Both the position numbers and the translations under genes were made by a program. Source: Rikenellaceae bacterium (GTDB taxonomy: Bacteria; Bacteroidota; Bacteroidia; Bacteroidales; Rikenellaceae). Taken from it: DNA of 39,173 nucleotides. Within the stretch, counting starts at the first letter, position 1, and every line of letters starts with the position of its first letter. This document shows, in pieces, positions 24,201-34,590 of this stretch. The stretch is from the NCBI GenBank assembly GCA_015060015.1, contig SUZG01000016.1, forward strand, positions 1 through 39,173. The letters are read 5' to 3'. The notes beneath the pieces are model-generated. The model did no database searches, was not told the DNA's origin, and was given only the letters and a program-made list of their open reading frames with translations.

Positions 24201-26621
24201 ATGAGTAAGAAAAAAAATATTGATTTGAGTGAGTTGGATGCTCTGCCCGAACTCTTTGACGGCAAGCATCAGGTTGTACCCATCATCACCGGTGGCGATG
24301 ATGTGGTTGAGGAGGTTAATCTGCCCGAGTCGTTGCCGATTCTATCGTTGCGTAGTTCGGTACTCTTCCCGGGAGCTATTACCCCCATTACGGTAGGACG
24401 AGAGAAGAGCATCAAGCTGGTGCGTGATGTCAATTCGCAGGGCGGCCTGCTGGGTGCTGTGCTGCAACGCGAGACCGAGGTGGAGATTCCCACGCCCGAC
24501 GATATGTACAAGATCGGTACTGCGGCACGCATCATCAAGATTCTGGAGATGCCCAACGGTAACCTCACGGTCATTTTGAGTGGCTTGGAGAAGATTGAGG
24601 TCGGCGAATACTTGCAGTCGGAGCCATATTTGAAGGCGGTGGTGCGTTCTATCCGCGATTCACAGCCCGACGAGAATAATGTGGAGTTTCAGGCCTTGGT
24701 CGATTCGGTGCGTGAGGTGTCGCTTAATATTATAAACATCTCTTCGGCACTGCCCAAGGAGGCGGTCTTCGCCTTGAAGAATATCGACTCGCCACGCGGA
24801 CTGATAAATTTCGTTTGTACCAATATGGACTTCTCGGATGAGGATCGTCAGGCTCTGTTGGAGGCTCCGGGTCTGCTGGCACGAGCACGCAAACTGTTGG
24901 AGATACTGGTGCGTGAGCAGCAGATGGTAGAACTTAAAAACGAGATTCAGGAGAAGGTCAAGCGAGAGATAGACAAGCAGCAGCGTGATTACTACCTGCA
25001 ACAGCAGATGCGTACCATTCAGGACGAGTTGGGCGATACGACCGATGCCGAGATTGACAAGATGCGTGAGGCCGCTGCGAAGAAGAACTGGCCAAAGGAG
25101 GTGGGCGAGATTTTCGAGAAGGAGCTCTCGAAGGTGGAACGCCTGAACCCTGCCGTTGCGGAGTACTCTGTTCAGATGACATACCTGCAACTTATGCTGG
25201 AGTTGCCATGGAACGATGTGACGAAGGATAACCTCGATTTGGAGTTTGCTCGCAAGCAGCTGGACGACGACCACTTCGGCTTGGAGGAGGTCAAGGACCG
25301 TATTTTGGAGCATCTTGCCGTCATTAAGTTGAAGGGCGATTTGAAGTCGCCTATCTTGTGCCTGTATGGCCCTCCGGGTGTGGGTAAGACCTCGCTGGGC
25401 CGTTCTGTTGCGGAGGCTCTGGGACGTAAGTTCGGCCGTATCTCGCTGGGAGGTCTGCACGATGAGTCTGAGATTCGCGGTCACCGCCGTACCTACATCG
25501 GAGCTATGCCGGGCCGTATCATTCAGACCATCAAGCGTTGTGGCTCGTCAAATCCCGTGATTATCCTCGATGAGGTCGATAAGATTACGGTGAGCAATCA
25601 CGGCGACCCCTCGTCGGCTCTGTTGGAGGTGCTCGACCCCGAGCAGAATACCACTTTCCACGATAACTACCTCGATACGGAGTACGACCTGTCGAAGGTG
25701 TTGTTCATCGCTACGGCCAACGATATAGGTGCTATAAACCCTGCACTGCGTGACCGTATGGAGATGATTAACATTCCGGGTTATATCCTCGAAGACAAGA
25801 TACATATTGCATCGGAGCACCTCGTCAAGAAGCAGTGCGATGCTCACGGCCTGCGTGAGAGTGAGATGATTCTCTCGGCCGAGATTCTGGAGAAGATTAT
25901 CTCGGACTATACCCGCGAGTCGGGTGTCCGTTCGCTGGATAAGCAGATTGCAAAGCTTTCGCGTGCAAGAGCCAAGCAGATAGCCTTCAATGAGGCGTTT
26001 GCTCCCGAATTTTCGGCTCAGGATATCGAGAAGATTCTGGGCAAGGCGAAGTTCCGCAACGACGAGTATGAGATTGCCGGTATGGTGGGTGTTGTAACGG
26101 GCTTGGCTTGGACTGCTGTGGGTGGCGACATCCTCTATATAGAGTCTGTGCTGACGCCGGGTAAGGGCGTGTTGAGCCTTACGGGTAATCTGGGCGATGT
26201 GATGAAGGAGTCGGCAACGATAGCCTACGAGTGGGTTCAGGCACACCACGAGGAGCTGGGTATTGCGGCAGAGATGTTTGAGAAGAAGAACCTCAATATA
26301 CACGTTCCCGAGGGTGCTATTCCGAAGGATGGCCCATCGGCAGGTATTACGATGGTTACCTCGATTGTTTCGACATTTACGGGTCGTGAGGTCAAGGAAC
26401 GTATCGCTATGACGGGCGAGATGACGCTGCGTGGCAGGGTAATGCCTGTTGGAGGAATCAAGGAGAAGATTCTGGCTGCCAAGCGTGCCGGAATAAAGGA
26501 CCTTATTCTCTGCGAGGATAACCGCAAGGATGTCGAGGAGATTAAGGCGGAGTATTTGGAGGGCCTCTCGTTCCACTATGTCAGAATGATTGACGAGGTG
26601 TTGAAGCTGGCGTTGAAGTAG
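24201..26621 (+). CDS. lon: ATP-dependent protease Lon
   Basis: Lon unfolds and degrades damaged and regulatory proteins in the cytoplasm as a ring hexamer. With the ATG at 24,201 (preceded by AGAAGGA) it has 806 residues, near the usual length. The N-terminal substrate domain starts at about 44 ([16 protein letters not shown]). Walker A is GPPGVGKTS at 390-398, Walker B is VIILDEVDK at 453-461, and the catalytic dyad is Ser713 (PKDGPSAG) and Lys756 (GGIKEK), spaced 43 residues apart as in E. coli. It is followed after 57 bases by kdsA. Confidence 0.97.
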   Translation: MSKKKNIDLSELDALPELFDGKHQVVPIITGGDDVVEEVNLPESLPILSLRSSVLFPGAITPITVGREKSIKLVRDVNSQGGLLGAVLQRETEVEIPTPDDMYKIGTAARIIKILEMPNGNLTVILSGLEKIEVGEYLQSEPYLKAVVRSIRDSQPDENNVEFQALVDSVREVSLNIINISSALPKEAVFALKNIDSPRGLINFVCTNMDFSDEDRQALLEAPGLLARARKLLEILVREQQMVELKNEIQEKVKREIDKQQRDYYLQQQMRTIQDELGDTTDAEIDKMREAAAKKNWPKEVGEIFEKELSKVERLNPAVAEYSVQMTYLQLMLELPWNDVTKDNLDLEFARKQLDDDHFGLEEVKDRILEHLAVIKLKGDLKSPILCLYGPPGVGKTSLGRSVAEALGRKFGRISLGGLHDESEIRGHRRTYIGAMPGRIIQTIKRCGSSNPVIILDEVDKITVSNHGDPSSALLEVLDPEQNTTFHDNYLDTEYDLSKVLFIATANDIGAINPALRDRMEMINIPGYILEDKIHIASEHLVKKQCDAHGLRESEMILSAEILEKIISDYTRESGVRSLDKQIAKLSRARAKQIAFNEAFAPEFSAQDIEKILGKAKFRNDEYEIAGMVGVVTGLAWTAVGGDILYIESVLTPGKGVLSLTGNLGDVMKESATIAYEWVQAHHEELGIAAEMFEKKNLNIHVPEGAIPKDGPSAGITMVTSIVSTFTGREVKERIAMTGEMTLRGRVMPVGGIKEKILAAKRAGIKDLILCEDNRKDVEEIKAEYLEGLSFHYVRMIDEVLKLALK

Positions 26622-26678
26622 GCCGGGTGTACTATTGCGAAAAGCAACGAAAGAAAAAACAGAAGAAAACTACTTGAT

Positions 26679-27428
26679 ATGAAACGATTTATCGCAGGGC
26701 CTTGCGTTATAGAGTCGGCCGATTTGTTAGACGCTGTTGCGGCGAAGATAGTGGAGATAAATGCCCGCTACGGCGTGGATATTATCTTCAAGTCGTCGTT
26801 CGATAAGGCCAACCGAACTTCACTCTCGTCGTATCGCGGCGTAGGTCTGGATAAGGGCTTGCAGATGCTCTCGGATGTTAAGTCGAAGTGGGGCTTGAAG
26901 CTCTGCACCGATATCCACGAGGCTTATCAAGCAACACCCGCAGGCGAGGTTGTTGATGTGGTGCAGATACCCGCTTTTTTGTGTCGTCAGACCGATTTGA
27001 TTGTGGCAGCGGCACAGACGGGCAAAATCGTCAATATCAAGAAGGCACAGTTCCTCTCTGGCGAGGATATGCGTTATCCCTACGACAAGGCCGTAAGGTC
27101 GGGAGCCGGGGAGGTGTGGCTCACCGAACGCGGAAATATGTTCGGCTACAACAATCTGGTGGTCGATTTCCGAAATGTGGCCGACATGCGTAAGTTTGCA
27201 CCTACGGTCGTTATGGACTGCACGCATAGCGTACAACGCCCCGGAGGCAATGCCGGCACGACGGGTGGCAATCGCGAGTTTGTCCCTGCTATGGCACAGG
27301 CAGCGAAGGCCTTTGGTGCCAACGGCTTCTTCTTCGAGGTGCATCCCTCGCCCGACGAGGCTTTGAGTGATGGTGCCAATATGTTGCCTCTTGATGATTT
27401 CGAGGCGGTGATAAAAAGTCTGTTGTAA
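26679..27428 (+). CDS. kdsA: 3-deoxy-8-phosphooctulonate synthase (metal-dependent class)
   Basis: KdsA joins arabinose 5-phosphate and phosphoenolpyruvate to Kdo 8-phosphate, for the inner core of lipopolysaccharide. The 249-residue protein shows AGPCVIES (6-13), FKSSFDKANR (37-46) and IPAFLCRQTDL. Cys9, His183, Glu220 and Asp231 match the four metal ligands of the Aquifex enzyme (Cys11, His185, Glu222, Asp233) with a constant offset of two, so this is the metal-dependent class and not the E. coli type, which has Asn at the Cys place. Its stop is directly followed by the kdsD reading frame. Confidence 0.97.
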   Translation: MKRFIAGPCVIESADLLDAVAAKIVEINARYGVDIIFKSSFDKANRTSLSSYRGVGLDKGLQMLSDVKSKWGLKLCTDIHEAYQATPAGEVVDVVQIPAFLCRQTDLIVAAAQTGKIVNIKKAQFLSGEDMRYPYDKAVRSGAGEVWLTERGNMFGYNNLVVDFRNVADMRKFAPTVVMDCTHSVQRPGGNAGTTGGNREFVPAMAQAAKAFGANGFFFEVHPSPDEALSDGANMLPLDDFEAVIKSLL

Positions 27429-27440
27429 TTGAATAAGGAT

Positions 27441-28406
27441 ATGAGTGGATTGACTTCACAAGAGATACTCGATTTGGCTCGCCATACCTTTGAGGTTGAG
27501 GCCGAGGCACTGAATCGTATGGCAGCGAGCCTCGATGAGAGGTTTGTGACGGCTGTTGATAGTATGCTTGCCTGCAAGGGTAAGGTTGTGGTTACGGGAA
27601 TGGGTAAGTCGGGCCTTGTGGGTCGTAAGATAGCGGCTACGCTGGCAAGTACCGGTACGCCGAGCTTCTTCCTGCACCCAGGCGAGGCTTTTCACGGCGA
27701 TTTGGGTATGATTTCCGAGGAGGATATTGTGCTGGCACTCTCCTATTCGGGCGAGACCGATGATGTGCTGAAAATCATCCCGTTCATCCACTCAAATCAC
27801 AATCTGCTTATCTCAATGACGGGCAATGAAGAGTCATCGCTGGCGAAGAATTCGGATATTCATCTCTCGGTAAAGGTCGAGGAGGAGGCTTGCGTGTTGA
27901 GGCTTGCTCCCACAACCTCCACTACGGCACAAATCGCTATGGGCGACGCTTTGGCTGTGGCACTGATGAAAGCGAGAGATTTCTCTCCTCTGGACTTTGC
28001 TCGTCTGCATCCGGGGGGTACGCTGGGCCGTCGTCTGCTACTCACTGTGGGCGATGTTATGCGAAGTCGCAATCTGCCCATTGTAGGTGCTGCGTGTGAT
28101 ATGGCGGAGATGATTCATCAGATAAACAAAGGTGGGGTAGGCCTCGCTGTGATTGTTGAGAATGAGAGGGTTGAGGGTGTTGTTACTGATGGCGACGTGC
28201 GTCGAACAATGGATAGCCGCAGGGCGGAGTTTTTCGACCTGAAAGCCATAGATATCGCCTCACGACAGCCGAAGGTCATTGCAGCCGATGCCAAGCTGAT
28301 TGATGCAGAGAAGATGATGACATCGAGCAAGGTGAATGCCCTGCTGGTTACGGATGAAGAGGGCCGCTTGGAGGGCATAATTCATATCTACGATATAAAG
28401 TTATAA
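27441..28406 (+). CDS. kdsD: Arabinose-5-phosphate isomerase
   Basis: KdsD converts ribulose 5-phosphate to arabinose 5-phosphate, the substrate of KdsA. The 321-residue protein has an N-terminal SIS domain (about 40-175; VVVTGMGKSGLVGRKIA, with Lys56, and LHPGEAFHGDLGM with His79 and His85) and two CBS domains (about 205-260 and 270-321). I chose ATG 27,441; an in-frame TTG at 27,429, the very next codon after the kdsA stop, would add four residues and cannot be excluded. The tight packing of the two enzymes for successive steps supports a joint operon. Confidence 0.95.
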   Translation: MSGLTSQEILDLARHTFEVEAEALNRMAASLDERFVTAVDSMLACKGKVVVTGMGKSGLVGRKIAATLASTGTPSFFLHPGEAFHGDLGMISEEDIVLALSYSGETDDVLKIIPFIHSNHNLLISMTGNEESSLAKNSDIHLSVKVEEEACVLRLAPTTSTTAQIAMGDALAVALMKARDFSPLDFARLHPGGTLGRRLLLTVGDVMRSRNLPIVGAACDMAEMIHQINKGGVGLAVIVENERVEGVVTDGDVRRTMDSRRAEFFDLKAIDIASRQPKVIAADAKLIDAEKMMTSSKVNALLVTDEEGRLEGIIHIYDIKL

Positions 28407-28472
28407 ATTCACGATAACTATAAATCTATCTAACCATAAACCATCGTCTTGACCACCTAACGGAGTGAAACT

Positions 28473-30326
28473 ATGTATCGAAACCTGCGTGAATATATCG
28501 AACTTTTGGAACGCGAAGGGGAGTTGATAAGGGTCACTGCACCCGTTTCGACTCGCTTTGAGATAGCCGAGATTACCGACCGTATGGCAAAGAGTGAGGG
28601 CGGAGGAAAAGCCCTGCTGTTTGAGAATACGGGTACGGAATTCCCTGTCGTAACGAATATGATGGGCTCGAAACGCAGGATGGCTATGGCTCTGGGTGTG
28701 GATAGATTGGAGGATATAGGCGACAGAATAACGTCATTGCTCGGAGATGCTCTTTCGCCCAAGGCTACGCTGTGGGAGAAGATGAAGATGCTGCCGCTGC
28801 TGGCTGATGTGGCGAAGTGGTTTCCGCAGAGTGTGTCGGGTCGTGGCGAGTGTCAGCAGGTGGTGTGGCAGGGCGAGGAGGCCGATTTGGAACGCCTGCC
28901 GCTGCTCACATCGTGGGAGTCGGACGGCGGAGCATTCGTGACGCTGCCTATGGTGAATACCCTTGACCCCGATACGGGTGTGCGTAATGTGGGTATGTAC
29001 CGTATGCAACGCTTCGATGGGCATACAACGGGTATGCACTGGCATATCCATAAGACGGGAGCACGACACTACGACGGCTATAAGCGTCTGGGAAAGCGTA
29101 TGCCGGTGGTGGTGACGTTGGGTGGCGACCCAGCATATACCTTTGCCGCTACGGCCCCTATGCCCGACAATATGGACGAGTATCTGTTGGCCGGTTTTCT
29201 GCGTCGCAAGTCTGTCAGGCTGGTCAAGGCACTGACGTGCGATATCCGTATCCCCGAAGATTGCGATTTTGTGATTGAGGGATATGTTGATCCAGCGGAG
29301 GAGAAGGTCTTGGAGGGCGACTTCGGCGACCATACGGGCTTCTATTCGCTGAAAGATTTTTATCCCAAATTCCATATAACCTGCATTACACATCGTCGTG
29401 ATGCGATTTATCCCGCTACGGTCGTGGGTGTACCACCGCAGGAAGATGCCTATATCTCGGAGGCTACCGAGAAGATTTTCCTTGCTCCTATCCGCCTGGC
29501 TGTACAGCCCGAAGTGAGGGATTTGTGGATGCCCGTAGAGGGAACATCGCATAACATAGCTGCGGTAAGCATCGAACAACGCTATATGGGTCAGGCACAG
29601 AAGGTAGCACAGTCGTTGTGGGGTGCGGGGCAGATGATGTTCAATAAGTATCTGCTCATAGCGTCGGCTGACGAGCCGATACGTTCCTATAAGATGCTTG
29701 GTCGTCTGCTGCGACGAATAGATACTCGCCGCGATATCATATTCTCGGAGGGCGTGCTTGATGTTCTGGACCACGCTACGGCTACTTGTGGCTTTGGTGG
29801 TAAGATGGCCTTTGATTTTACAAAGGTGCGTTCTGATGCCCCCGTAGAGCCTATTGCCGAGCCTCGTACAGCAGAACCTGCGGGTGGCGTGCAACTCTTT
29901 ATGACCTCGTTTGTCGAGGAGTATGGCCTGCTGGTGCTGTTTGCCGACAGGGAACGCCCTGCAAAGGTCGATGTCGAGGAGTATCTGCGACATAATAATA
30001 TCGTAGGCATAAAATATGTTGCCCTGTTTGACTACGCTGCGGCGGGTAATATGCGTGACAGCGATTTGCTGTGGTTAGCAGCGGCCAATACCGACCCTCG
30101 TCGCGATGTTAAGTTCCTGTTGGGTGGCGAGCTTCTGTTTGATGCCCGCAGTAAGCATCCTGGCGTGGAGGGTAATCCAAAGCGTTTCCCCAATGTGGTT
30201 ATGTCGTCGGTGGAGACCATTCATAAAGTTACCGACCGCTGGGAGGAGTATGGCTTGGGCGAGATGCTGGAGTCGCCCTCGCGTCGTTATCGCAAACTAT
30301 GGCTCTCGGATCGGGCCGAGTGGTAA
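28473..30326 (+). CDS. UbiD-family decarboxylase
   Basis: UbiD-type enzymes (de)carboxylate aromatic or unsaturated acids with prenylated flavin as cofactor. The 617-residue length suits the long Bacteroidetes members often called menaquinone biosynthesis decarboxylase. Visible are RNVGMYRMQRFDGHTTGMHW (171-190) in the cofactor- and metal-binding region, FVIEGYVDP (266-274) and LEGDFGDHTGFY (280-291) with candidate catalytic glutamates Glu269 and Glu281. No ubiX-like flavin prenyltransferase gene is in the window. The substrate is open: a step of quinone synthesis is possible, but no other quinone gene is adjacent. The gene lies 15 bases before the helix-hairpin-helix gene. Confidence 0.87.
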   Translation: MYRNLREYIELLEREGELIRVTAPVSTRFEIAEITDRMAKSEGGGKALLFENTGTEFPVVTNMMGSKRRMAMALGVDRLEDIGDRITSLLGDALSPKATLWEKMKMLPLLADVAKWFPQSVSGRGECQQVVWQGEEADLERLPLLTSWESDGGAFVTLPMVNTLDPDTGVRNVGMYRMQRFDGHTTGMHWHIHKTGARHYDGYKRLGKRMPVVVTLGGDPAYTFAATAPMPDNMDEYLLAGFLRRKSVRLVKALTCDIRIPEDCDFVIEGYVDPAEEKVLEGDFGDHTGFYSLKDFYPKFHITCITHRRDAIYPATVVGVPPQEDAYISEATEKIFLAPIRLAVQPEVRDLWMPVEGTSHNIAAVSIEQRYMGQAQKVAQSLWGAGQMMFNKYLLIASADEPIRSYKMLGRLLRRIDTRRDIIFSEGVLDVLDHATATCGFGGKMAFDFTKVRSDAPVEPIAEPRTAEPAGGVQLFMTSFVEEYGLLVLFADRERPAKVDVEEYLRHNNIVGIKYVALFDYAAAGNMRDSDLLWLAAANTDPRRDVKFLLGGELLFDARSKHPGVEGNPKRFPNVVMSSVETIHKVTDRWEEYGLGEMLESPSRRYRKLWLSDRAEW

Positions 30327-30341
30327 TAATCGGATGGTGCT

Positions 30342-31415
30342 ATGAGCTGGTTTTCGGATGAGGAACGTCGGGGGCTGTTGCTGCTTATACCTCTGTTTTT
30401 AATCATTTTGCTGCTTGTCTTTTCCTATGAGAGGCAACGCCCGTTGATGCTCGAAGAGGATATCGAGAAATACGACAGGCGTGACAGCATCGTCCTGCAA
30501 CTGTTCAACCCCAATACCTACGAATACGAGCAACTGCGTGAGGCTGGAGTGCCGGCGAATATTGCTGTCGGCATTGTGCGTTGGCGTAAGTATGGCAAGC
30601 AATACCGTATGAAGGAGGATCTGGCCCTCGTGACGGGTATGACCGACTCGCTGTACGCGGTGCTGAAACCCTATATCGTCATCGATGAGGAGTATGCCAT
30701 ACGTCCCAAATACAATAACGACTACCCACGCCGCGACTCTCTTCGCTATGAGAGGCGTCACCGCACACGCGATACGGTGGCGTTGCGACCCTTTATGATA
30801 GATACCGCCTCGGCTCAATATCTCTATCGGCTGGGCTTCTCGCGTCGTCAGGCCGAGGTTATTGTGCGATATGTGAAGATGCTCGGCGGCCTGCGTGGTG
30901 AGGAGGAGCTGCGCGACTGCTATGTTATCAGCGACAGTATGGCCGACAGAATATTGCCCTATGTTGTGTTCGATACGCTGCACCGGACGTTGCCTGCGGA
31001 TAGCCTCGTGGAGATAAATTCAGCCGATACGGCGGCTCTGCGTCGGGTCTATGGCATAGGCGAGAAGAGTGCTGCCGAGATAGTGCATTACCGTGAATTG
31101 CTGGGCGGATACTACTCCGTAGAGCAACTTTGTGAGCTAAAATGCATCACAGAACGCAATTATGAAAGATTTTTTGCACAAATTTGCTGCGATAGTTGCA
31201 AAATTACAAAAATTGATATTAACTTTGCGAGTCCAAAAAGTTTGATGCGGCATCCCTATATATCGTCGCTGGCTTTGAGGCGTATTGTAAAACAACGACA
31301 ATTGAAAGGAGGTTGGAGTAGAATCGAAGAGATGGTAGAACAGAACATATTCACCGAAGAGGAGGCCAGACGTTTGGCTCCGTATCTTCGATTTAGGCTT
31401 CGTGCCACCGAGTAG
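30342..31415 (+). CDS. Membrane-anchored protein with four helix-hairpin-helix repeats
   Basis: This 357-residue protein has one N-terminal membrane anchor (11-28) and then four ComEA-like helix-hairpin-helix units, at about 55-113, 151-209, 223-282 and 292-351. The third, with VYGIGEKSAAEIVHYRELLGGY, is the best match; the others are more divergent. Such units bind DNA backbones without sequence specificity. ComEA catches incoming DNA in the periplasm of naturally competent bacteria; here the outward-facing domain would fit a similar role, but no other competence gene is in view. It follows the UbiD-family gene by 15 bases. Confidence 0.85.
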   Translation: MSWFSDEERRGLLLLIPLFLIILLLVFSYERQRPLMLEEDIEKYDRRDSIVLQLFNPNTYEYEQLREAGVPANIAVGIVRWRKYGKQYRMKEDLALVTGMTDSLYAVLKPYIVIDEEYAIRPKYNNDYPRRDSLRYERRHRTRDTVALRPFMIDTASAQYLYRLGFSRRQAEVIVRYVKMLGGLRGEEELRDCYVISDSMADRILPYVVFDTLHRTLPADSLVEINSADTAALRRVYGIGEKSAAEIVHYRELLGGYYSVEQLCELKCITERNYERFFAQICCDSCKITKIDINFASPKSLMRHPYISSLALRRIVKQRQLKGGWSRIEEMVEQNIFTEEEARRLAPYLRFRLRATE

Positions 31416-31474
31416 AGAGTTAGTTTTTTACCAGAGCATTGTGCCGCAGGTGCGGTGAGGCTCGCAGATAGCAG

Positions 31475-31502
31475 GGTAGGGGATAGCCCGAAGTATCCCA
31501 CC
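31475..31502 (+). promoter_or_regulatory. Hairpin in the leader of rpsU
   Basis: GGT-A-GGGGATA at 31,475-31,485 pairs with TATCCC-A-CC at 31,494-31,502 over an 8-base loop; a second small hairpin, CCGC/GCGG, lies at 31,444-31,455. Both are in the 130-base gap before rpsU. It may end the previous transcript or fold as a leader controlling S21 synthesis. There is no T-run, which speaks against a plain terminator. Confidence 0.4.
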
Positions 31503-31545
31503 AGAATTATTTAGATTTAGAAAACAATTAAAAAAGAATAAGATT

Positions 31546-31737
31546 ATGATTATTATGCCGGTAAAAGAGGGCGAGAATATCGAGAGAGCTCTCAAGAAGT
31601 TTAAGCGTAAGTACGAGCGTACAGGTGTTTTGAAGGAGTTGCGTCGTCGTCAGTACTTCACAAAGCCTTCAATCGCAAAGCGTGAGGCTATGCAGCGTGC
31701 AATCTATGTAGAGCATACTTACCGTCAGGAGGAGTAA
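31546..31737 (+). CDS. rpsU: 30S ribosomal protein S21
   Basis: This 63-residue basic protein matches bS21 over its whole length (PVKEGENIERALKKFKRKYERTG, continuing through LKELRRRQYF). S21 sits near the anti-Shine-Dalgarno end of 16S rRNA. The start MIIMP corresponds to the MIVVP start usual in Bacteroidetes, so ATG 31,546 is preferred over ATG 31,555. No AGGAG-type sequence precedes the start. A strong terminator follows within 20 bases. Confidence 0.97.
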   Translation: MIIMPVKEGENIERALKKFKRKYERTGVLKELRRRQYFTKPSIAKREAMQRAIYVEHTYRQEE

Positions 31738-31755
31738 TATTTACAGGCACAAAAT

Positions 31756-31788
31756 AAAAATGCGGAGTTTTGCTCCGCATTTTTTTTT
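31756..31788 (+). terminator. Intrinsic terminator of rpsU
   Basis: TGCGGAG at 31,761-31,767 pairs with CTCCGCA at 31,773-31,779, flanked by A-tracts and a T-run of nine. It can also serve the convergent lipoprotein gene. Confidence 0.93.
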
Positions 31789-31848
31789 GTTTGAGAGGGG
31801 CGTATGTTGCTGAAACATACGCCCGTGTTTTTTCGGTTTTGTGTCAGA

Positions 31849-34590
31849 TTACATCGCTTTTTCTTCGATTATACTTGCATAATCTTTCCAGCCGCTGGCC
31901 GCCTTATATGCGTCACCCGAACCTGTGGGAACATATATCTTGGCTGTTGCGGAGATAGACTTAAAGGCATCCCACGTAGCTGAATATGGCAATAGCTTCG
32001 TTGTGGGTGGTGTTGTAGGTTTGCAAATGATCTCCTGCAATGATGTGCAACCGCTAAATGCGAAGAGATAAATAGATGTTATCTTGCTGCCAATTGTTGC
32101 TTTGGTCATACTGCTACAACCAGAAAAAGCACTTGCCTCTATCGTTGTTACACTATCTGGAATGGTAATAGCTGTAAGGCTGGTGCAACCGTTAAATGCT
32201 GAACTTCCTATTGTCTTTATGCCATCCGGGATAGTTATACTTTGAAGATTGACACACTGTGCAAATGTATTAGATGTGATACTTATTAAGTTTTCGCTTA
32301 ACGTTACATTTTGCAATCCCTTGCAGTTTTGAAAAGCACTTCCGAGTGTTGTTACACTATTAGGAATGACAACGCTTTTGAGACTATTGCAACCGTAGAA
32401 TGTATTATAACCATCCATTGATGTTACGCTGTTGGGAATAGAGATGCTTTGAAGATTGGTACAGTTATAAAATACACCGCCCTCAATTGTTGTGATACCT
32501 TTGGGAATGGTAATGCTTGTAAGTGCTTTGCACGACATAAATGATTCCTTTCCGAGTTTTGTTATGCCTGCATCAAAGGTAATAACACCCTCGCCTGTCG
32601 TTTCATCCCACTCGTTAGATATGATATTTGCTCCAAAACCATCAGTCTTATAAGGCACTACCTTCTCTGTCGCGGTGTACACTATCATATGAGCAGTACT
32701 ACCTTTCGCTACCAGCTCCACATACTCCGATACAGTTCCGGCAATATCGGTATTATAGAACAATGCAGCATGCACCTTCGTCTCGCCCGTGAAGAACTTA
32801 GCAGGCAAATTTTGGCCCGAAGCGGTGATGGTGATTGTGCCATTGGTGGCATCAGCTACGCACGCAGTGATAGGCATATCGATATATCCTACCGAACGAG
32901 TAATGACCCTCACGGCCTTCATCGACAGGTTTTTCTGCCAATCCTTGGCGATGATTGCAGCGGCTGATTTGGGCATGATCTGGAAGTCCATCTCGACATT
33001 GCTATTATTGATAGAAGAATAGAATAAGGTGGCCTTGCCATCGTCATAACGAGGGATGTACGACATCTCAATAGAAGATACAACACTCGCTTTCAAAACG
33101 GAAATACGTGTGCCATTAGTCAAAAAGAAATATACGTATTCATCATCCTGCGTAACATTCTCGAAGAACGAATGGCCTGGTGCTCCGGTAGCACCTTGTG
33201 GGCCAGCAGGGCCTTGCTCACCTTGTTCACCTTGCTCACCTTGCTCACCCTTGTCGCCTGTAGCTTTGCCGAGCTGCGTCCACGAAGAACCGTTGTCGTA
33301 TGAGATATACCAATAGCCGTTCTCGATTTTCAGCTGCGGAGTGATACCGTCTTTGCCGTCTTCGCCATCACTACCATTCTCTCCGGCAGGGCCTTGTGGG
33401 CCGGTTGCTCCGTCAGCACCTTGAACCTTAATCTTGTTGCCCTCATCGTCCAGCAACCACTCATCATTTACTGTCCAGTAGTAAACGCCCTCGAACAACT
33501 TTACGCTGATTGCAGGTGTCTGACCTGTCGCACCTGCTTCTCCATTTTGTCCATCCTTGCCGTGATAGATTGTGATAGTGCCACTCTTCGAGAAAACGAT
33601 AGTATAACCTATCTCCTTGCCGTTATCCATAATTGGAGTGATGCTCTTTACGAAGTCGTTGTTCTGCATCGCATCAATAATGGTCTGCAAAGACGCGATG
33701 TTTGTATTCATTTGATTGCAGAGGGTCTGCAACTTCTCATAAGCTGCCCAAGTGGGAATCTTTACCTCTGTTCCATTCGATAGTGTGAATACCACATAGT
33801 CAGAGCTTGTAGAGTAGTCGATATCTGTAAACATTGAGTCGCCACCAACACCCGGAGCTCCCTGCGGGCCTTGCTCGCCTTGTTCGCCCGTTGCCTGGCC
33901 TGCCTCCTTCCAAGACAGACCCTCGTCGTATGATACATACCACTTGCCGTCCTCGATTTTTAGTTGTGGGGTAATGCCATCTTTACCGTCAGTGCCGTTT
34001 TGGCCGTCTTTACCGTCAGTTCCATTCTCGCCGGCAGGGCCTTGCGGACCGGTTGCACCGTCGTTGCCGTCCTGACCATCCTGACCGTCCTGACCATCTT
34101 TGCCATCCTGACCGTCTTTTCCGTCGGTTCCTACGGCCTTAATCTTGTTACCATTGTCATCCAATAACCACTCTCCATTGAGTGTCCAATAATAGATGCC
34201 GTCAAGCAATTTGACGCCGATAACAGGTGTCGAGCCGTCCTGACCATCCTGACCGTCTTTGCCATTGGTTCCGTCCTGACCATCCTGACCGTCTTTGCCG
34301 TGATAGATAGTGATTGTTTTACCACTCGTGAAAGTGATAGTGTAACCAATCTCCTCGCCGCTTTCAGTAATAGGAGTGACATTTTTGATGTAGTCATTTT
34401 TATTAAGGGCATTCACAAGCGTCTGCAACGATGAAATATTTGTGTTCATCTGTCTGCATAACTCCTCAAGTTGGGTGATGCGGCTCTCGTGGTCGTCGAG
34501 CTTATCCCAAATCTTCGAATCATCAAACGACTCGCTACATCCTATGGCAAATAATATCGCCACAAGGATAAAATAGAACAGTTTCTTCAT
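31849..34590 (-). CDS. Surface lipoprotein with duplicated collagen-like modules and BspA leucine-rich repeats
   Basis: This 913-residue protein begins with a lipoprotein signal (LFAIGC, lipid-carrying Cys18) followed by acidic residues (SESFDDSK), which may mark it for the cell surface. Two related modules follow, at about 43-280 and 285-500. Each has a short coiled coil ([16 protein letters not shown] and its copy), a small beta unit ending in TIYHGKDG, Gly-X-Y collagen-like runs (about 98-120, 154-206, 234-250; 344-357, 391-416, 443-473), and a [13 protein letters not shown] type repeat. The first part resembles the DUF4988 family. A middle domain (about 500-650) is unassigned. Residues 660-860 are BspA-type leucine-rich repeats ([20 protein letters not shown]), closed by the usual [12 protein letters not shown] motif. 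A role in adhesion or in glycan binding is likely from the family, not proved. Confidence 0.9.
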   Translation of the reverse strand: MKKLFYFILVAILFAIGCSESFDDSKIWDKLDDHESRITQLEELCRQMNTNISSLQTLVNALNKNDYIKNVTPITESGEEIGYTITFTSGKTITIYHGKDGQDGQDGTNGKDGQDGQDGSTPVIGVKLLDGIYYWTLNGEWLLDDNGNKIKAVGTDGKDGQDGKDGQDGQDGQDGNDGATGPQGPAGENGTDGKDGQNGTDGKDGITPQLKIEDGKWYVSYDEGLSWKEAGQATGEQGEQGPQGAPGVGGDSMFTDIDYSTSSDYVVFTLSNGTEVKIPTWAAYEKLQTLCNQMNTNIASLQTIIDAMQNNDFVKSITPIMDNGKEIGYTIVFSKSGTITIYHGKDGQNGEAGATGQTPAISVKLFEGVYYWTVNDEWLLDDEGNKIKVQGADGATGPQGPAGENGSDGEDGKDGITPQLKIENGYWYISYDNGSSWTQLGKATGDKGEQGEQGEQGEQGPAGPQGATGAPGHSFFENVTQDDEYVYFFLTNGTRISVLKASVVSSIEMSYIPRYDDGKATLFYSSINNSNVEMDFQIMPKSAAAIIAKDWQKNLSMKAVRVITRSVGYIDMPITACVADATNGTITITASGQNLPAKFFTGETKVHAALFYNTDIAGTVSEYVELVAKGSTAHMIVYTATEKVVPYKTDGFGANIISNEWDETTGEGVITFDAGITKLGKESFMSCKALTSITIPKGITTIEGGVFYNCTNLQSISIPNSVTSMDGYNTFYGCNSLKSVVIPNSVTTLGSAFQNCKGLQNVTLSENLISITSNTFAQCVNLQSITIPDGIKTIGSSAFNGCTSLTAITIPDSVTTIEASAFSGCSSMTKATIGSKITSIYLFAFSGCTSLQEIICKPTTPPTTKLLPYSATWDAFKSISATAKIYVPTGSGDAYKAASGWKDYASIIEEKAM

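Noticed and set aside
33180..34310. Regular short repeats that look at first like a CRISPR array
   Set aside because: They are codons of the collagen-like Gly-X-Y runs of the lipoprotein, with 9-base units and no spacers.
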